Shown: positions 26,706 to 36,582, counted from the stretch's first letter. The stretch: 64,000 bases of DNA from Limosilactobacillus mucosae DSM 13345 (GCF_001436025.1 NZ_AZEQ01000001.1:1-64000), one strand, 5' to 3'. Notes: generated by a model from the letters alone, not told the origin. Made by a program: numbers and translations.

Positions 26706-27902
26706 GTGAGAAAGAGAATTATTAGACTGCTGTTCGTAATCGTGGGGGCAGCAGTTGGTTTTTACTATCTACCACCGATTTGGATTGCCATGCGCAATCA
26801 GCTTGGCGTTCAGCTGGCACGGCCAATTGAGTCAGCAATTGATTTTTTGATTGGAGCACTTGTTTTTTGGCTGATTTCACTGCTGCTGACTGACTGGATG
26901 ATCAAGATGCTGAAACAGGCAGAAAATGCACTGACTAAAAAGAGTCTGACCTATCTGCTCTTTGGGGCGATTTCAACGATCTTTGGCTTGATCTTGGCGA
27001 TTTTGATCTCAATTCCGCTGTGGCGATTGAGTATTCCCGTTGTCAACAATGTCTTGCCGGTACTTTTGATGATCCTGTTCAGCTATCTGGGTTTTCATCT
27101 GGGAACCACGCGTCAGGATGAATGGCGCAGGCTTTTAACGCGGCGTGGACGAGATGATCAAGAAGCTCAGGTAATCAAGCGTCAAGATGAAAACTATCAT
27201 CACTATAAGATTTTGGATACCAACATCCTGATTGACGGCCGCATTTATGATCTGGTCAAGACTGGCTTTTTGGAAGGAACGCTTTTGGTACCGAATTTCG
27301 TACTTTATGAGCTGCAGTATATCGCGGATGCCGGCGAAAGCATCAAGCGCGTACGGGGACGGCGCGGCTTGGATATCTTAAACAAGCTACGCAGCGAAAA
27401 GATCGTTCCAGTTGAGATGTATAAAGGTGATTTTGAAGATATCAAAGAAGTCGATGAAAAGCTGATTGCTCTGGCCAAGAAGGTCGACGGCGTGATCGTT
27501 ACCAACGACTACAATCTAAACAAGGTCATTCAATTCCAAAACGTACAGGTGCTTAACATCAATAACCTGGCCAAATCATTGCGGCCACGCGTGATTCCAG
27601 GTGAACAGCTGACGGTCGTAGTCGTTAAGAAAGGGACCGAGCGCCAACAGGGGGTTGCCTATCTGGATGATGGCACGATGGTCGTGGTTGAAGATGGCCG
27701 CTACTACATGAATGAGCAGCTGGACGTTGAGGTAACCAGTGCGCTGCAGACTGATGCCGGCCGGATGATCTTCGCGCGTCCAGTACATTCAGCGTCATCG
27801 CATGGCATTGACGGCAGCGAGCGTCAGGATCAGAAACGATTGGCAGAATCAACCAAAAAGACTGATCATAAGAATAACGATCGTAATAATCGCAAAAACT
27901 AG
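26706..27902 (+). CDS. PIN/TRAM-domain membrane protein (YacL family)
   Basis: The 398-residue protein has about four N-terminal membrane helices (residues 1-120), a PIN nuclease-like domain (about 155-270, with DTNILIDGRIYDL and VTNDYNLNKV acidic motifs) and a TRAM RNA-binding domain (about 285-345). The tail is Lys/Asp/Asn-rich. The family is conserved between radA and gltX in Bacillota, and its function is not settled. The start is GTG 26706, 5 nt after the AGGAGGG-CTGCAG site. Confidence 0.92.
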   Translation: MRKRIIRLLFVIVGAAVGFYYLPPIWIAMRNQLGVQLARPIESAIDFLIGALVFWLISLLLTDWMIKMLKQAENALTKKSLTYLLFGAISTIFGLILAILISIPLWRLSIPVVNNVLPVLLMILFSYLGFHLGTTRQDEWRRLLTRRGRDDQEAQVIKRQDENYHHYKILDTNILIDGRIYDLVKTGFLEGTLLVPNFVLYELQYIADAGESIKRVRGRRGLDILNKLRSEKIVPVEMYKGDFEDIKEVDEKLIALAKKVDGVIVTNDYNLNKVIQFQNVQVLNINNLAKSLRPRVIPGEQLTVVVVKKGTERQQGVAYLDDGTMVVVEDGRYYMNEQLDVEVTSALQTDAGRMIFARPVHSASSHGIDGSERQDQKRLAESTKKTDHKNNDRNNRKN

Positions 27903-27976
27903 TATTTGCAATTTAAGCATTGCACGGTACACTAGAATAGAAATATTTTCAATTTTTATGAAAGAGGCGGAACAAC

Positions 27977-29476
27977 TTGTCAAAAAACGAAATTCGGGTT
28001 CGCTATGCGCCTAGCCCGACTGGACACCTGCACATTGGTAACGCACGGACGGCACTGTTCAACTACCTGTTCGCACGTCACTACCATGGTAAATTCATCA
28101 TTCGGATTGAGGATACTGATACAAAGCGTAACATCGCGGATGGCGAACGCAGTCAGCTGGACAATCTGAAGTGGATGGGACTGGACTGGGATGAAGGTCC
28201 TGACATCGGCGGCGACTACGGTCCATATCGTCAATCAGAACGCAAGGACATTTATGAAAAGTATGTTCAGGAACTGATGGACAAGGACCTGGCCTACAAG
28301 TCCTACATGACCGAAGATGAGCTGGCTGAGCAACGGGAACGGCAAAAAGCAGCTCACCAGATGCCTCATTATGAATATGAATATGCTGGCATGACTGATG
28401 AAGAGATCAAGCAGGCACAAGCAGATGCTGAAGCAAAAGGTCTAAAACCGGTTATTCGTTTCCGCGTGCCAAAGGATCACACGTACGCTTGGGATGATAT
28501 CGTTAAAGGGCCATTGTCATTTGACTCGGCTTCAGTTGGCGGCGACTTTGTCATCATGAAGCGTGATGGTATGCCAACCTACAACTTTGCCGTTGTCGTT
28601 GATGATCATCTGATGAAGATCAGCCACGTCTTCCGTGGGGATGATCACGTTTCTAACACGCCAAAGCAGATGATGATCTACGAAGCTTTAGGCTGGGAAG
28701 CGCCAAAGTTTGGTCACATGGCGCTGATTATCAACAACGAAACGGGTAAGAAGCTTTCCAAGCGTGATGAATCCGTGCTGCAGTTTATCGAACAGTACCG
28801 CGACCTGGGATATCTGCCAGAAGCTATGGATAACTTTATTATTCTGCTGGGCTGGTCACCAGTTGGCGAAGACGAGATCTTCTCGCTCAAAGAATTCGTC
28901 AAGATGTATGATGAAACGCGTCTGTCCAAGTCGCCGGCTGCCTTTGACCGCAAGAAGCTGCGCTGGATCAATAACCAATACATGAAGAATTCCGACGTTG
29001 ATGAAGTCTTCAATGTTGCCATGCCGCTTTTGATCAATGCCGGCTTGATTGAAAAACATGCTGATCCATACAAGATCGAATGGATGCGGCGGATCGTTGA
29101 AATCTTCAAGCGGGAAATCTCTTATGGTGAAGAAATTCTTCAATATGCTAAGCCATTTGTCGAAGAACCACAGATTCTGACTGACGAAGCCAAAGAAGAA
29201 ATGAGTGCTGAAACGGTTGCCGTAGTGCTGCGTGATTTCCGTGACAAGATTGCTGCCTTGGACTTTATGGATGCCACATCCATTCTGCGCTGCATCAAAG
29301 GCGTGCAGAACGATACCAAGGTTAAGGGACGTAAGCTGTGGATGCCGCTGCGGATTGCAATTACGCATGAAACCCACGGCCCACAACTGCCGGAAAGCAT
29401 TGAACTGATTGGTCAAAAAGCTACGCTGGCTCGACTGGACGACATGATTGACCGGGTAGAAAACGGCAAGCTTTAA
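27977..29476 (+). CDS. gltX: Glutamate--tRNA ligase
   Basis: The 499-residue class I synthetase has the HIGH-type signature [20 protein letters not shown] (residues 11-30) and the KMSKS-type loop KKLSKRDES (about residue 257). The C-terminal anticodon-binding helical domain is complete. The start codon is TTG 27977 after AGAGGCGG. Lactobacilli typically use GluRS also to charge tRNA-Gln for amidotransfer. Confidence 0.97.
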   Translation: MSKNEIRVRYAPSPTGHLHIGNARTALFNYLFARHYHGKFIIRIEDTDTKRNIADGERSQLDNLKWMGLDWDEGPDIGGDYGPYRQSERKDIYEKYVQELMDKDLAYKSYMTEDELAEQRERQKAAHQMPHYEYEYAGMTDEEIKQAQADAEAKGLKPVIRFRVPKDHTYAWDDIVKGPLSFDSASVGGDFVIMKRDGMPTYNFAVVVDDHLMKISHVFRGDDHVSNTPKQMMIYEALGWEAPKFGHMALIINNETGKKLSKRDESVLQFIEQYRDLGYLPEAMDNFIILLGWSPVGEDEIFSLKEFVKMYDETRLSKSPAAFDRKKLRWINNQYMKNSDVDEVFNVAMPLLINAGLIEKHADPYKIEWMRRIVEIFKREISYGEEILQYAKPFVEEPQILTDEAKEEMSAETVAVVLRDFRDKIAALDFMDATSILRCIKGVQNDTKVKGRKLWMPLRIAITHETHGPQLPESIELIGQKATLARLDDMIDRVENGKL

Positions 29477-29516
29477 GATTTTGATGACTGACGACCAACT
29501 TGGCGTTAGCTCAAAC

Positions 29517-29565
29517 TAAAAATGGGATCCGATATTCGGCTTGACCGAATCAGGATCCCATTTTA
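29517..29565. terminator. Terminator after gltX
   Basis: AAAATGGGATCC/GGATCCCATTTT arms with a further 7-bp stem (GATTCGG-type) inside. A and T tracts flank both sides. Confidence 0.85.
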
Positions 29566-29620
29566 TTTGACTTGAATGTTTAGATAATTCAAGATGATGC
29601 GAGGTCAAAAGGAGGAAGAC

Positions 29621-30229
29621 ATGCGAATCACTCCCGCACAAAATGATGCGCTGCAGATGCTGGCAGCCTTGGCGACCTTGATCTTTATGAGCTGGTCTTT
29701 AAAATACTGGCCGGCTTTTTATCATTTGGATCAAAGACTGCATGATCAGGTACCTAATCGGCAAAACAGTTCCTTTTGGCGCGGCGTGGCTTGGATTGGC
29801 CAGCCTAAGCTCACGGTCGGCTATGCGTTTGTCTTAGCCGGTGTTTTATGGCTGACTGCTGATTCAATCACGGCGTTTTGGGTGTTGGCAACGCTGGGCA
29901 GCCTGGACGCGCTGGGGATTGGCGTTAAATTATATTTTAAGCGCAAACGGCCTGATCAGCATCTGCCAGGTGACGATGGCTATAGCTTTCCCAGCGGACA
30001 TGTTTTGGGAACCACGGTTTTGGTGCTGATGATCTGGGCACTTTGGCCGACGCCATGGACAGGAAGCTTAGGCCTGGTTTGGCTAATGTTGGTTGCAGCA
30101 TCCAGATTGGTCTTAAGAGCTCACTATCCAAGCGATGTCTTCAGTACGATGGTGATGGCTGCCGGCTGGGTGGCGCTGTTAAGAAGATTGTATGCACCAT
30201 TGGCTGAGCTGGTGACCAGGCTGTTTTAG
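29621..30229 (+). CDS. PAP2-family membrane phosphatase
   Basis: The 202-residue membrane protein carries the three lipid-phosphatase motifs: KLYFKRKRPD, FPSGH and SRLVLRAHYPSDV. About six helices are predicted. Members act on phosphatidate or undecaprenyl diphosphate at the outer membrane face; the substrate here is not known. ATG 29621 follows AAGGAGGAAG. The gene faces the sRNA candidate encoded on the opposite strand downstream. Confidence 0.88.
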   Translation: MRITPAQNDALQMLAALATLIFMSWSLKYWPAFYHLDQRLHDQVPNRQNSSFWRGVAWIGQPKLTVGYAFVLAGVLWLTADSITAFWVLATLGSLDALGIGVKLYFKRKRPDQHLPGDDGYSFPSGHVLGTTVLVLMIWALWPTPWTGSLGLVWLMLVAASRLVLRAHYPSDVFSTMVMAAGWVALLRRLYAPLAELVTRLF

Positions 30230-30237
30230 CATTAGGC

Positions 30238-30405
30238 AAAAGAAAAAGCAGCGGCCGGGGGAGCCGCTGCTTGAGGAGTATTACGAAGATCTTGGGGGAG
30301 ATTTCGTAAAAATGTGTATTTTTCGGTTACTATTGGGAGGAGTAATTGAAAAATAATAGGTTTCGGTTAAATTGATTGCAGCCAAGCTATCTCGTTTGAC
30401 TACAT
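30238..30405 (-). ncRNA. Candidate small regulatory RNA with three C-rich hairpin loops
   Basis: On the minus strand three hairpins follow each other: TTACT/AGTAA (30327-30345, loop CCTCCCAAT), TACGAA-ATCT/AGAT-C-TTCGTA (30282-30308, loop CCCCCA) and AGCAGCGGC/GCCGCTGCT (30247-30271, loop TCCCCCG). The last is followed by a T-rich tail only on minus, making it a Rho-independent terminator. A linker ACTCCTCA lies between the last two. An extended -10 (TGCTAATAT) upstream on minus puts the 5' end near 30405. C-rich loops are the hallmark of Gram-positive sRNAs that pair with ribosome sites (FsrA, LhrC, RsaE types). No protein gene is supported in 30230-30544. Confidence 0.5.
30311..30355 (+). 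other. Micro-ORF on the strand opposite the sRNA candidate
   Basis: A 14-codon frame, MCIFRLLLGGVIEK, begins 11 nt after GGGGGAG. Its own sequence encodes the GGGAGGAG that forms a loop on the other strand. It is the main alternative reading of this conserved-looking region; translation is unproven. Confidence 0.2.
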
Positions 30406-30544
30406 CCGTAATATTAGCACCCTTTTATGAAAAAAGTATGAACAAAGACTTAACAATTTATTTTTAATGCGCCAACCAGGAATCGTAATGAATTGTGGTA
30501 AAATACTGTTATTGCAATTACTTTTAAAGGGGGATTACGGCGTT

Positions 30545-31957
30545 ATGTTGACTATTTATAATACGCTTACCCGTAAAAAAGAAGAATTTAAGCCTTTGCA
30601 CCCTGGAGTTGTTAACATGTACGTCTGTGGTCCCACGGTCTACAACTACATCCATATCGGCAACGCGCGCAGTGCCATTGCCTTTGATACCGTACGTCGC
30701 TATTTGGAGTTCAAAGGCTATCAGGTCAATTACGTCTCCAACTTTACCGATGTTGACGACAAAATGATCAAGGCAGCTGCTGAACAGGGGATTACGGTTC
30801 CTCAGCTGGCCGACAAGTTTATCAAGGCCTTTATGGAAGATACGGCCGCCTTAAATATAGAACCAGCTACCAAGCGACCACGCGCGACAGAAAGTATTCC
30901 TGAAATCATTGACTTTATCAAGGTCCTGATTGAAAAAGACTATGCTTATGTCAAAGATGGCAACGTTTATTATCGGACGCGCAAGTTTAAGCATTATGGC
31001 GAGCTTTCCGGACAGTCGATCGATGATTTGGAAACCGGCGCCAGTGAGCATATTACAGCTGAAGAGATTCAGCAAAAAGAGGATCCTTTAGATTTTGCGC
31101 TTTGGAAAGCTGCCAAACCAGGTGAGATCAACTGGGATTCGCCATGGGGGCAAGGACGGCCTGGCTGGCACATTGAATGCTCGGTTATGTCAACGCGCTA
31201 CCTAGGCAAAACGATTGATATTCATGCGGGTGGTCAGGATCTGCAGTTTCCGCACCATGAAAATGAGATTGCGCAAAGCGAGGCAGAGACTGGTCAGCAG
31301 TTCGTCCGCTATTGGATGCACAATGGCTTTGTCACGATTGGCAAGGACAATGAAAAAATGAGCAAGTCACTGCATAACTTCATTACGGTGCATGACATCA
31401 TCAAGCATGTTGATCCGCAGGTGCTGCGCTTCTTTATGGCAACCACTCAGTATCGGCGGCCGATTCAATATAGCGAGGCCAATCTGCAGGATGCACAAAA
31501 CAATCTGGAACATATCCGCAACACCTATGACAACCTGACCTATCGCCAGCGTGATGCTCAGAATGGCAATGACGATGAAGTTGCTCAGCGAGTAGCGGCA
31601 TTTACGCAGCAGTTCATTACGGCAATGGATGATGACATTAACGTCCAAAACGGGATTGCCACGGTCTATGAGCTGGTCAAATATGCCAACGTCTATGCCC
31701 AAAAGCCAGTCGTTAAGGCTGAGGCGCTCAAGACGCTTAAACAGGAGCTGGAAGCGCTGCTGGGGATTTTTGGCGTACGTTTGGAAACGTCTAATTGTGA
31801 AATTGATGATCAAGCCATTAAAGATCTGATCAGCAAGCGTAATCAGGCACGGGCTGCTAAGAACTTTGCCTTAAGCGATCAGATTCGCGATGAGTTAAAG
31901 GCGCAGGGGATTATTCTGGAAGATACCCCGCAAGGAACGCGCTACAGAAAGGAATAA
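30545..31957 (+). CDS. cysS: Cysteine--tRNA ligase
   Basis: The 470-residue class I synthetase shows [17 protein letters not shown] (zinc Cys and HIGH motif), GWHIECSVM, the zinc ligands in [15 protein letters not shown] and the KMSKS loop KMSKSLHNF. The ATG at 30545 follows AAAGGGGG by about 11 nt; upstream in-frame codons lack a site. It starts the cysS-mrnC-rlmB operon, conserved in Bacillota. The GGGGGA in its ribosome site (30529-30534) complements the loops of the adjacent sRNA candidate. Confidence 0.96.
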   Translation: MLTIYNTLTRKKEEFKPLHPGVVNMYVCGPTVYNYIHIGNARSAIAFDTVRRYLEFKGYQVNYVSNFTDVDDKMIKAAAEQGITVPQLADKFIKAFMEDTAALNIEPATKRPRATESIPEIIDFIKVLIEKDYAYVKDGNVYYRTRKFKHYGELSGQSIDDLETGASEHITAEEIQQKEDPLDFALWKAAKPGEINWDSPWGQGRPGWHIECSVMSTRYLGKTIDIHAGGQDLQFPHHENEIAQSEAETGQQFVRYWMHNGFVTIGKDNEKMSKSLHNFITVHDIIKHVDPQVLRFFMATTQYRRPIQYSEANLQDAQNNLEHIRNTYDNLTYRQRDAQNGNDDEVAQRVAAFTQQFITAMDDDINVQNGIATVYELVKYANVYAQKPVVKAEALKTLKQELEALLGIFGVRLETSNCEIDDQAIKDLISKRNQARAAKNFALSDQIRDELKAQGIILEDTPQGTRYRKE

Positions 31958-31958
31958 A

Positions 31959-32372
31959 ATGGAAAAAGCCGACTATCAGCAACTAAATGGCATTGCCCTG
32001 GCTTATCTGGGTGATGCCGTCTATGAGGTATTTATTCGACAACATCTATTGGCACTAGGAATGAGCAAGCCCAATCGTCTGCAGCACCAAGCTACTCATT
32101 ATGTTTCAGCCAAAGCACAAGCAGCTTTGATTGATCTGATGAAAGCCGATGAACTCTTGACTGAGGATGAATGGAGCTATTTTAAGCGTGGCCGCAATGC
32201 CAACAGCTATACTCATGCCAAGCACACCTCGGTTCTGACGTATCGCATGTCAACTGGATTTGAAGCCTTGTTTGGCTATCTGCAGCTGTCAGGACAGTTT
32301 GAGCGAATCAATGAATTGGCGCAATGGTGCATTAAGCAAGTAGAAACAGGAAGAACAAAACATGAAAACTGA
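31959..32372 (+). CDS. mrnC: Mini-ribonuclease 3
   Basis: The 137-residue protein is an RNase III catalytic domain without the dsRNA-binding domain. [19 protein letters not shown] holds the catalytic Asp, and [32 protein letters not shown] the second half. In Bacillus it matures 23S rRNA. It begins 1 nt after the cysS stop and overlaps rlmB by 11 bp, which indicates tight translational coupling. Confidence 0.95.
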   Translation: MEKADYQQLNGIALAYLGDAVYEVFIRQHLLALGMSKPNRLQHQATHYVSAKAQAALIDLMKADELLTEDEWSYFKRGRNANSYTHAKHTSVLTYRMSTGFEALFGYLQLSGQFERINELAQWCIKQVETGRTKHEN

Positions 32373-33108
32373 TGAACCAGAATTTATTATTGGCCGTCAC
32401 CCAGCAGTAATGGCCCTGAAATCTGATCAGGAAATCAACAAGGTTTTTATTCAAAAAGATTTGAAAGCCGATATTATTGGTCAGATCGTCAAATTGGCCA
32501 AGGAGCGGCATTTGGTGATTTCAAACGTCCCCAAGAACAAGCTGGACCAAATGACCAATCACCAAAATCACCAGGGGGTTGCGCTGGCAATAGCGGCTTA
32601 CCGGTATGCAACGATTGACGATCTGTTTGCCAACGCTGAAAAACATGATGAGGCACCGTTTTTCTTGATTTTAGATGAACTGGCAGATCCGCATAATCTG
32701 GGTTCAATTCTTAGAACGGCTGATGCAGCGGGAGTTCATGGCCTGATCATTCCTAAGCGGCGTTCTGTTGGTCTGACCTCAGTCGTTGCCAAAACGTCAA
32801 CCGGAGCAATTGAGCATGTTCCCGTGGCGCGGGTAACCAATCTGGTACAGACGGCCAATGAGTTAAAAGAACGCGGGCTGTGGCTGTTTGGCACGGATAT
32901 GCAGGGAACCGATTACCGTCGCTGGGATGCTAAGGGTCCAGTTGCCTTGGTAATTGGCAATGAAGGAAAAGGGATTTCGCCGCTGCTGAAAAAAACATGT
33001 GATGAGATGCTGACGATTCCAATGATTGGCCATGTTCAGAGTCTGAATGCCAGTGTTGCGGCCAGTCTTTTGATCTACCAAGGCTTTAATTCGCGTCATC
33101 CGCTTTAA
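32362..33108 (+). CDS. rlmB: 23S rRNA (guanosine-2'-O-)-methyltransferase, TrmH/SPOUT family
   Basis: The 248-residue SPOUT methyltransferase has an N-terminal substrate-binding domain ([13 protein letters not shown]) and the trefoil-knot motifs [30 protein letters not shown] and [14 protein letters not shown] that bind S-adenosylmethionine. It probably 2'-O-methylates 23S rRNA at a guanosine. Third gene of the cysS operon. Confidence 0.93.
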   Translation: MKTDEPEFIIGRHPAVMALKSDQEINKVFIQKDLKADIIGQIVKLAKERHLVISNVPKNKLDQMTNHQNHQGVALAIAAYRYATIDDLFANAEKHDEAPFFLILDELADPHNLGSILRTADAAGVHGLIIPKRRSVGLTSVVAKTSTGAIEHVPVARVTNLVQTANELKERGLWLFGTDMQGTDYRRWDAKGPVALVIGNEGKGISPLLKKTCDEMLTIPMIGHVQSLNASVAASLLIYQGFNSRHPL

Positions 33109-33115
33109 AATCATG

Positions 33116-33145
33116 CCGCAGTGTTGGCTGACACTGCGGTTTTAT
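33116..33145 (+). terminator. Terminator of the cysS-mrnC-rlmB operon
   Basis: CCGCAGTGT/ACACTGCGG perfect 9-bp arms, then TTTTA and T-rich sequence. Confidence 0.88.
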
Positions 33146-33174
33146 TTTTATTGAAAAATTGAGGTGATTAATTT

Positions 33175-34485
33175 ATGAAACGACGCAGACTGGTAGTAAT
33201 TTCTCTCGATTCAATGGGGTTTCGCGATCTAAACGAGCTACGCGAGCTGACACCGAATCTGGCACGCTTGATTGAACAGGGGACCTGGGTCAAAAAAGTT
33301 CGTGGAATCTTTCCGACTTTGACCTATCCATCGCACACATCGATCATTACTGGCCAATATCCGGTAGTTCATGGAATCGTCAACAATACTAAGCTGCAGC
33401 CGACCAGGCAGTCGCCAGATTGGTACTGGTATCAGCGAAAAGAAATCAAGGCTGCAACGCTTTATGACGTTGCCCGTTTGGCGGGACTGAAGACAGCAGC
33501 CTTTTTATGGCCGGTAACTGCTGGCAGCCGAATCGACTGGAACGTAGCTGAGATTTTTCCCAATCGAATCTGGACCAATCAGGTACTGGTTTCATTAAAA
33601 GCCAGTTCACCATGGTTTTTGTATCAGATGAATCATAAATTCGGTCATTTGCGCAAAGGAATCAAGCAGCCCTGGCTGGATGATTTTGTGACGGCAATGG
33701 CATCCTGGACGTTAAAACACAAAAAGCCGGATCTAACCTTGATTCATCTGGTCGACATGGACAGTATGCGGCATCGCTATGGCGTAAGATCAGATCAAGC
33801 CAAACAGGCACTGCAGCGCTTGGATCAAAGAGTTGGTCAGCTGATTTTGGCAACTAAGGATGCTGGAACGTTTGAGCAAACCAATTTTGTCTGTCTTGGC
33901 GATCATTATCAGATTGACGTCAACCAGATGATTCACCTTAATACGCTGTTTGCTAAAAAAGGATGGCTGACTCCGATTAAGAACCAGCAAACCTTTAAAA
34001 ACAATTGGCGGGTAATGGCCAAAACCTGCGATGGCGAAACCTACGTCTACGTGCGGTCAGGAATCGATCGTGATGAAGTCAGACGTGAAATTGCCGGGGT
34101 TGAGGGAATTGAGAAGATCTATGACGGTGCTCAGGCAGTTAAACTGGGGGCTGATCCGCGCTGTACTTTTTTGGTTGAGGCCAAAGTCGGTTGGTACTTT
34201 ACTGATGAGGCCCAGCGCCCGGCCGTCGTTGAATCGGTCTTGCCGTCAATGATGGGCAAAAGCGATCGCTACCGTGGCGTGCATGGCTATGGGGCCGATA
34301 AGCCAGACTATTTTACGACCGCCGTTTTTTATGGACCGGATATCAAAAAAAGAGCCCAGGTTGAGCATGCTGAGTTGGTAGATGAAGGGCCGACTTTTGC
34401 TGAGCTGCTTGGCTTAAGCTATCCCAGACCAACTGCCGGCAAGCCGATCAAAGGAATCTTTAAGGAAGTGAAACATGAAATTTAA
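33175..34485 (+). CDS. Alkaline-phosphatase-fold phosphodiesterase (type I nucleotide pyrophosphatase family)
   Basis: The 436-residue protein matches the type I phosphodiesterase/nucleotide pyrophosphatase family. Metal-binding Asp in VVISLDSMG, the nucleophile Thr region FPTLTYPSHTSIITGQYPVVHGI, LVDMDSMRHRYG, GDHYQ and the late RGVHGYG are visible. There is no clear signal peptide, so it is predicted cytoplasmic. The substrate is unknown. It overlaps the MFS gene by 11 bp. Confidence 0.88.
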   Translation: MKRRRLVVISLDSMGFRDLNELRELTPNLARLIEQGTWVKKVRGIFPTLTYPSHTSIITGQYPVVHGIVNNTKLQPTRQSPDWYWYQRKEIKAATLYDVARLAGLKTAAFLWPVTAGSRIDWNVAEIFPNRIWTNQVLVSLKASSPWFLYQMNHKFGHLRKGIKQPWLDDFVTAMASWTLKHKKPDLTLIHLVDMDSMRHRYGVRSDQAKQALQRLDQRVGQLILATKDAGTFEQTNFVCLGDHYQIDVNQMIHLNTLFAKKGWLTPIKNQQTFKNNWRVMAKTCDGETYVYVRSGIDRDEVRREIAGVEGIEKIYDGAQAVKLGADPRCTFLVEAKVGWYFTDEAQRPAVVESVLPSMMGKSDRYRGVHGYGADKPDYFTTAVFYGPDIKKRAQVEHAELVDEGPTFAELLGLSYPRPTAGKPIKGIFKEVKHEI

Positions 34486-35713
34486 CAAACAGCAGTGGCA
34501 ATGGATCTTTTATGACTGGGCAAATTCGGGCTATGGCATTTTGGTCGTAACCGCAGTCCTGCCGGTATATTTTAAGGCAGCTGCTCACCAGAACGGGATC
34601 TCAGCCGCGCTCTCAACGGCATTATGGGGATATGCCAACAGCGCGGGGACTTTGGTCGTTTCGCTTTTAGCGCCTTTTTTAGGGGCAATGGCGGATTATC
34701 CTTATGCCAAACGACGCTGGCTGAACTGGTTTGCTGGCTTGGGTATCATTATGACGATGATTCTGGGGGCTTTATCGCCAAATGCCTGGCAATGGCTGCT
34801 GATCATATATGTTTTGTCAGCAATCGGCTATTCAGGCGGCAACCTTTTTTATGACAGCTTTTTAACCGATGTGGCCGACTATCGCCAAATCGATGCTCTG
34901 TCAGCAACTGGGTACGGTATGGGGTATCTAGGCGGGGTTATGGCTTTTTTGATCTTTTTGACAGTTGAGCTGGGTCATGGTTTTGGCTGGCTGAACGATT
35001 ATGGAATTGCGCGCTTCAGCTTTATCTTGGCTGGCCTTTGGTGGATCATTTTTGGCTTGCCGTTTCTAAAAAATGCCCATCAACGCTATAGCGTGCCAAA
35101 AGAACAAAAACCGATTGTCGCCAGTTTTGCCCGCGTGATAAAAACCATGCGGCATATTCGGCAATATCGAGCCGCATTTTGGTTTTTGGTTGCGTATTTC
35201 TTTTATATTGACGGCGTCGACACGATTTTTACGATGGCTACTTCGATTGGATCCGATATGGGGATTGATACTACCATGCTGATGGTCGTTTTATTAGTCG
35301 TGCAGCTGATTGCCTTTCCGTTCTCAATCTGGTATGGCTGGCTGGCCAATCGCACTTCAACACGACGGGCTCTATTGCTGGGGATCTGCGTCTACTTGTT
35401 TATCTGTCTGCAGGCCCTGCATTTAAAGACGCTGCGTGATTTTTGGCTGCTGGCCGTTTTGGTCGGTACTAGTCAGGGCGGGGTTCAAGCGTTGAGTCGT
35501 TCTTATTTTGGCAAGTTGATTCCTAAAGAAAACAGCAGCGAGTTTTTTGGCTTTTACAATATTTTGGGGAAGTTTTCAGCAATTATTGGTCCGGTTTTGG
35601 TTGGAATCGTTACGCAGTTGACGGGTGAGTCAACCAAGGGAGCTGCCTCATTGGCCGTCTTATTTGTAGTGGGGCTTTTGATCTTTTTGAGACTGCCTGC
35701 ACCTTCAGATTAG
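34475..35713 (+). CDS. UMF1-type MFS transporter
   Basis: The 412-residue polytopic membrane protein resembles the UMF1/Atg22-like branch of the major facilitator superfamily (YxiO type). The signature FYDWANSGYGILVVTAVLPVYF is at the N terminus, and GTSQGGVQALSRSYFGKLIPKENSSEFFGFYN is in the second half. The substrate is unknown. It is translationally coupled to the upstream phosphodiesterase gene (11-bp overlap), so the two may handle one metabolite. Confidence 0.88.
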   Translation: MKFNKQQWQWIFYDWANSGYGILVVTAVLPVYFKAAAHQNGISAALSTALWGYANSAGTLVVSLLAPFLGAMADYPYAKRRWLNWFAGLGIIMTMILGALSPNAWQWLLIIYVLSAIGYSGGNLFYDSFLTDVADYRQIDALSATGYGMGYLGGVMAFLIFLTVELGHGFGWLNDYGIARFSFILAGLWWIIFGLPFLKNAHQRYSVPKEQKPIVASFARVIKTMRHIRQYRAAFWFLVAYFFYIDGVDTIFTMATSIGSDMGIDTTMLMVVLLVVQLIAFPFSIWYGWLANRTSTRRALLLGICVYLFICLQALHLKTLRDFWLLAVLVGTSQGGVQALSRSYFGKLIPKENSSEFFGFYNILGKFSAIIGPVLVGIVTQLTGESTKGAASLAVLFVVGLLIFLRLPAPSD

Positions 35714-35728
35714 TTTCACTTTCCATTT

Positions 35729-35795
35729 ATAAGTAAAAACGGCATAAATGTAAATATATGAAAGTATATTTATGTCTTGTAACCGTTTTACTTAT
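35729..35795. other. Long AT-rich hairpin upstream of the sigma-factor gene
   Basis: Outer arms ATAAGTAAAAACGG/CCGTTTTACTTAT and an inner CATAAAT.../...ATTTATG stem make a 67-nt structure. It probably serves as the terminator of the MFS gene, but it lacks a T tract. It could alternatively be a leader structure for the sigma factor gene. Confidence 0.5.
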
Positions 35796-35940
35796 CATGT
35801 ATATTAAAAATAACAAGCAGGGGTGCAGACCTTAGACGGAAATCGCCGGGGCAATGCATCAGGTAAAGGTGCACTGCTTTTCTATCAGTTTACTGATAAG
35901 TCAAGGCAACCCGAATCCATTTGTTAACGAGAGGAAGAAA

Positions 35941-36522
35941 ATGACGAAAGCGAGAATCGATGACGCTGATTTTCTAGCGTCAGCCGCTGAAAAAGCAATT
36001 TTACGCGAAGCAAAAAGTGGCAATCCACTGGCAATTCAAAAACTGTTCGTTAGTTATCAAAGACTTTTTTGCTATGCATGGCAAAAATATCATCCAGCTG
36101 ATCTGTCTTTGCATGATTGGCTTGCAAATATGTATCAGCTGCTTTATCAGGTCGTTTTACATTATGATGATCAACAGAATGCATCGTTTGGCCACTATCT
36201 CTATCGTTCTCTGGAAAACTTCGCCAAGGGTCAGTATCGTAAGTGTCGTGCCCAAAAGAGAATACCGGCAGATTGTCTGGTGAGCCTGAGTGATCAGCTG
36301 CCAATCGCCAGTCAAGAGTCAATGGAAGAACGAATCTATTGTCGTTTGATTTTTGAAAACTTTTTAGATTACGATCTTTCAAATTTTGAACGTGAGGTTT
36401 TAGTAGCCAGTCTGTTTATGGACATGCCGGCGTTGTGCAAAAAATTCGGCTGCCATCAGCGTACGATTCAATCCGCTTTATCACGGTGTCGAAAGAAATT
36501 GATTTTGGCTTTGCAGGCTTAA
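35941..36522 (+). CDS. SigH/ComX-like alternative sigma factor
   Basis: The 193-residue protein has a degenerate sigma-70 layout: region 2 (about 25-95, AIQKLFVSYQRLFCYAWQKYH, ending in FGHYLYRSLENFAKGQYRKCR) and region 4 (about 130-190, helix-turn-helix ALCKKFGCHQRTIQSALSRCRKKL). Position decides the call: in Bacillus sigH directly precedes rpmG-secE-nusG, and so does this gene. In lactobacilli the orthologue is associated with late competence genes. ATG 35941 follows GAGAGGAAG. It is probably little expressed under normal conditions, which is an inference from the family. Confidence 0.82.
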   Translation: MTKARIDDADFLASAAEKAILREAKSGNPLAIQKLFVSYQRLFCYAWQKYHPADLSLHDWLANMYQLLYQVVLHYDDQQNASFGHYLYRSLENFAKGQYRKCRAQKRIPADCLVSLSDQLPIASQESMEERIYCRLIFENFLDYDLSNFEREVLVASLFMDMPALCKKFGCHQRTIQSALSRCRKKLILALQA

Positions 36523-36582
36523 GTGAGTTGCTTTTATACCTGGGTCCATGATAGGCTAGACAGGTAAAATTGGAGGCATCAG

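Noticed and set aside
35714-35940. A second protein start for the sigma-factor gene at 35854
   Set aside because: The upstream extension lacks a ribosome site and has no sigma-factor similarity; ATG 35941 has GAGAGGAAG at good spacing.
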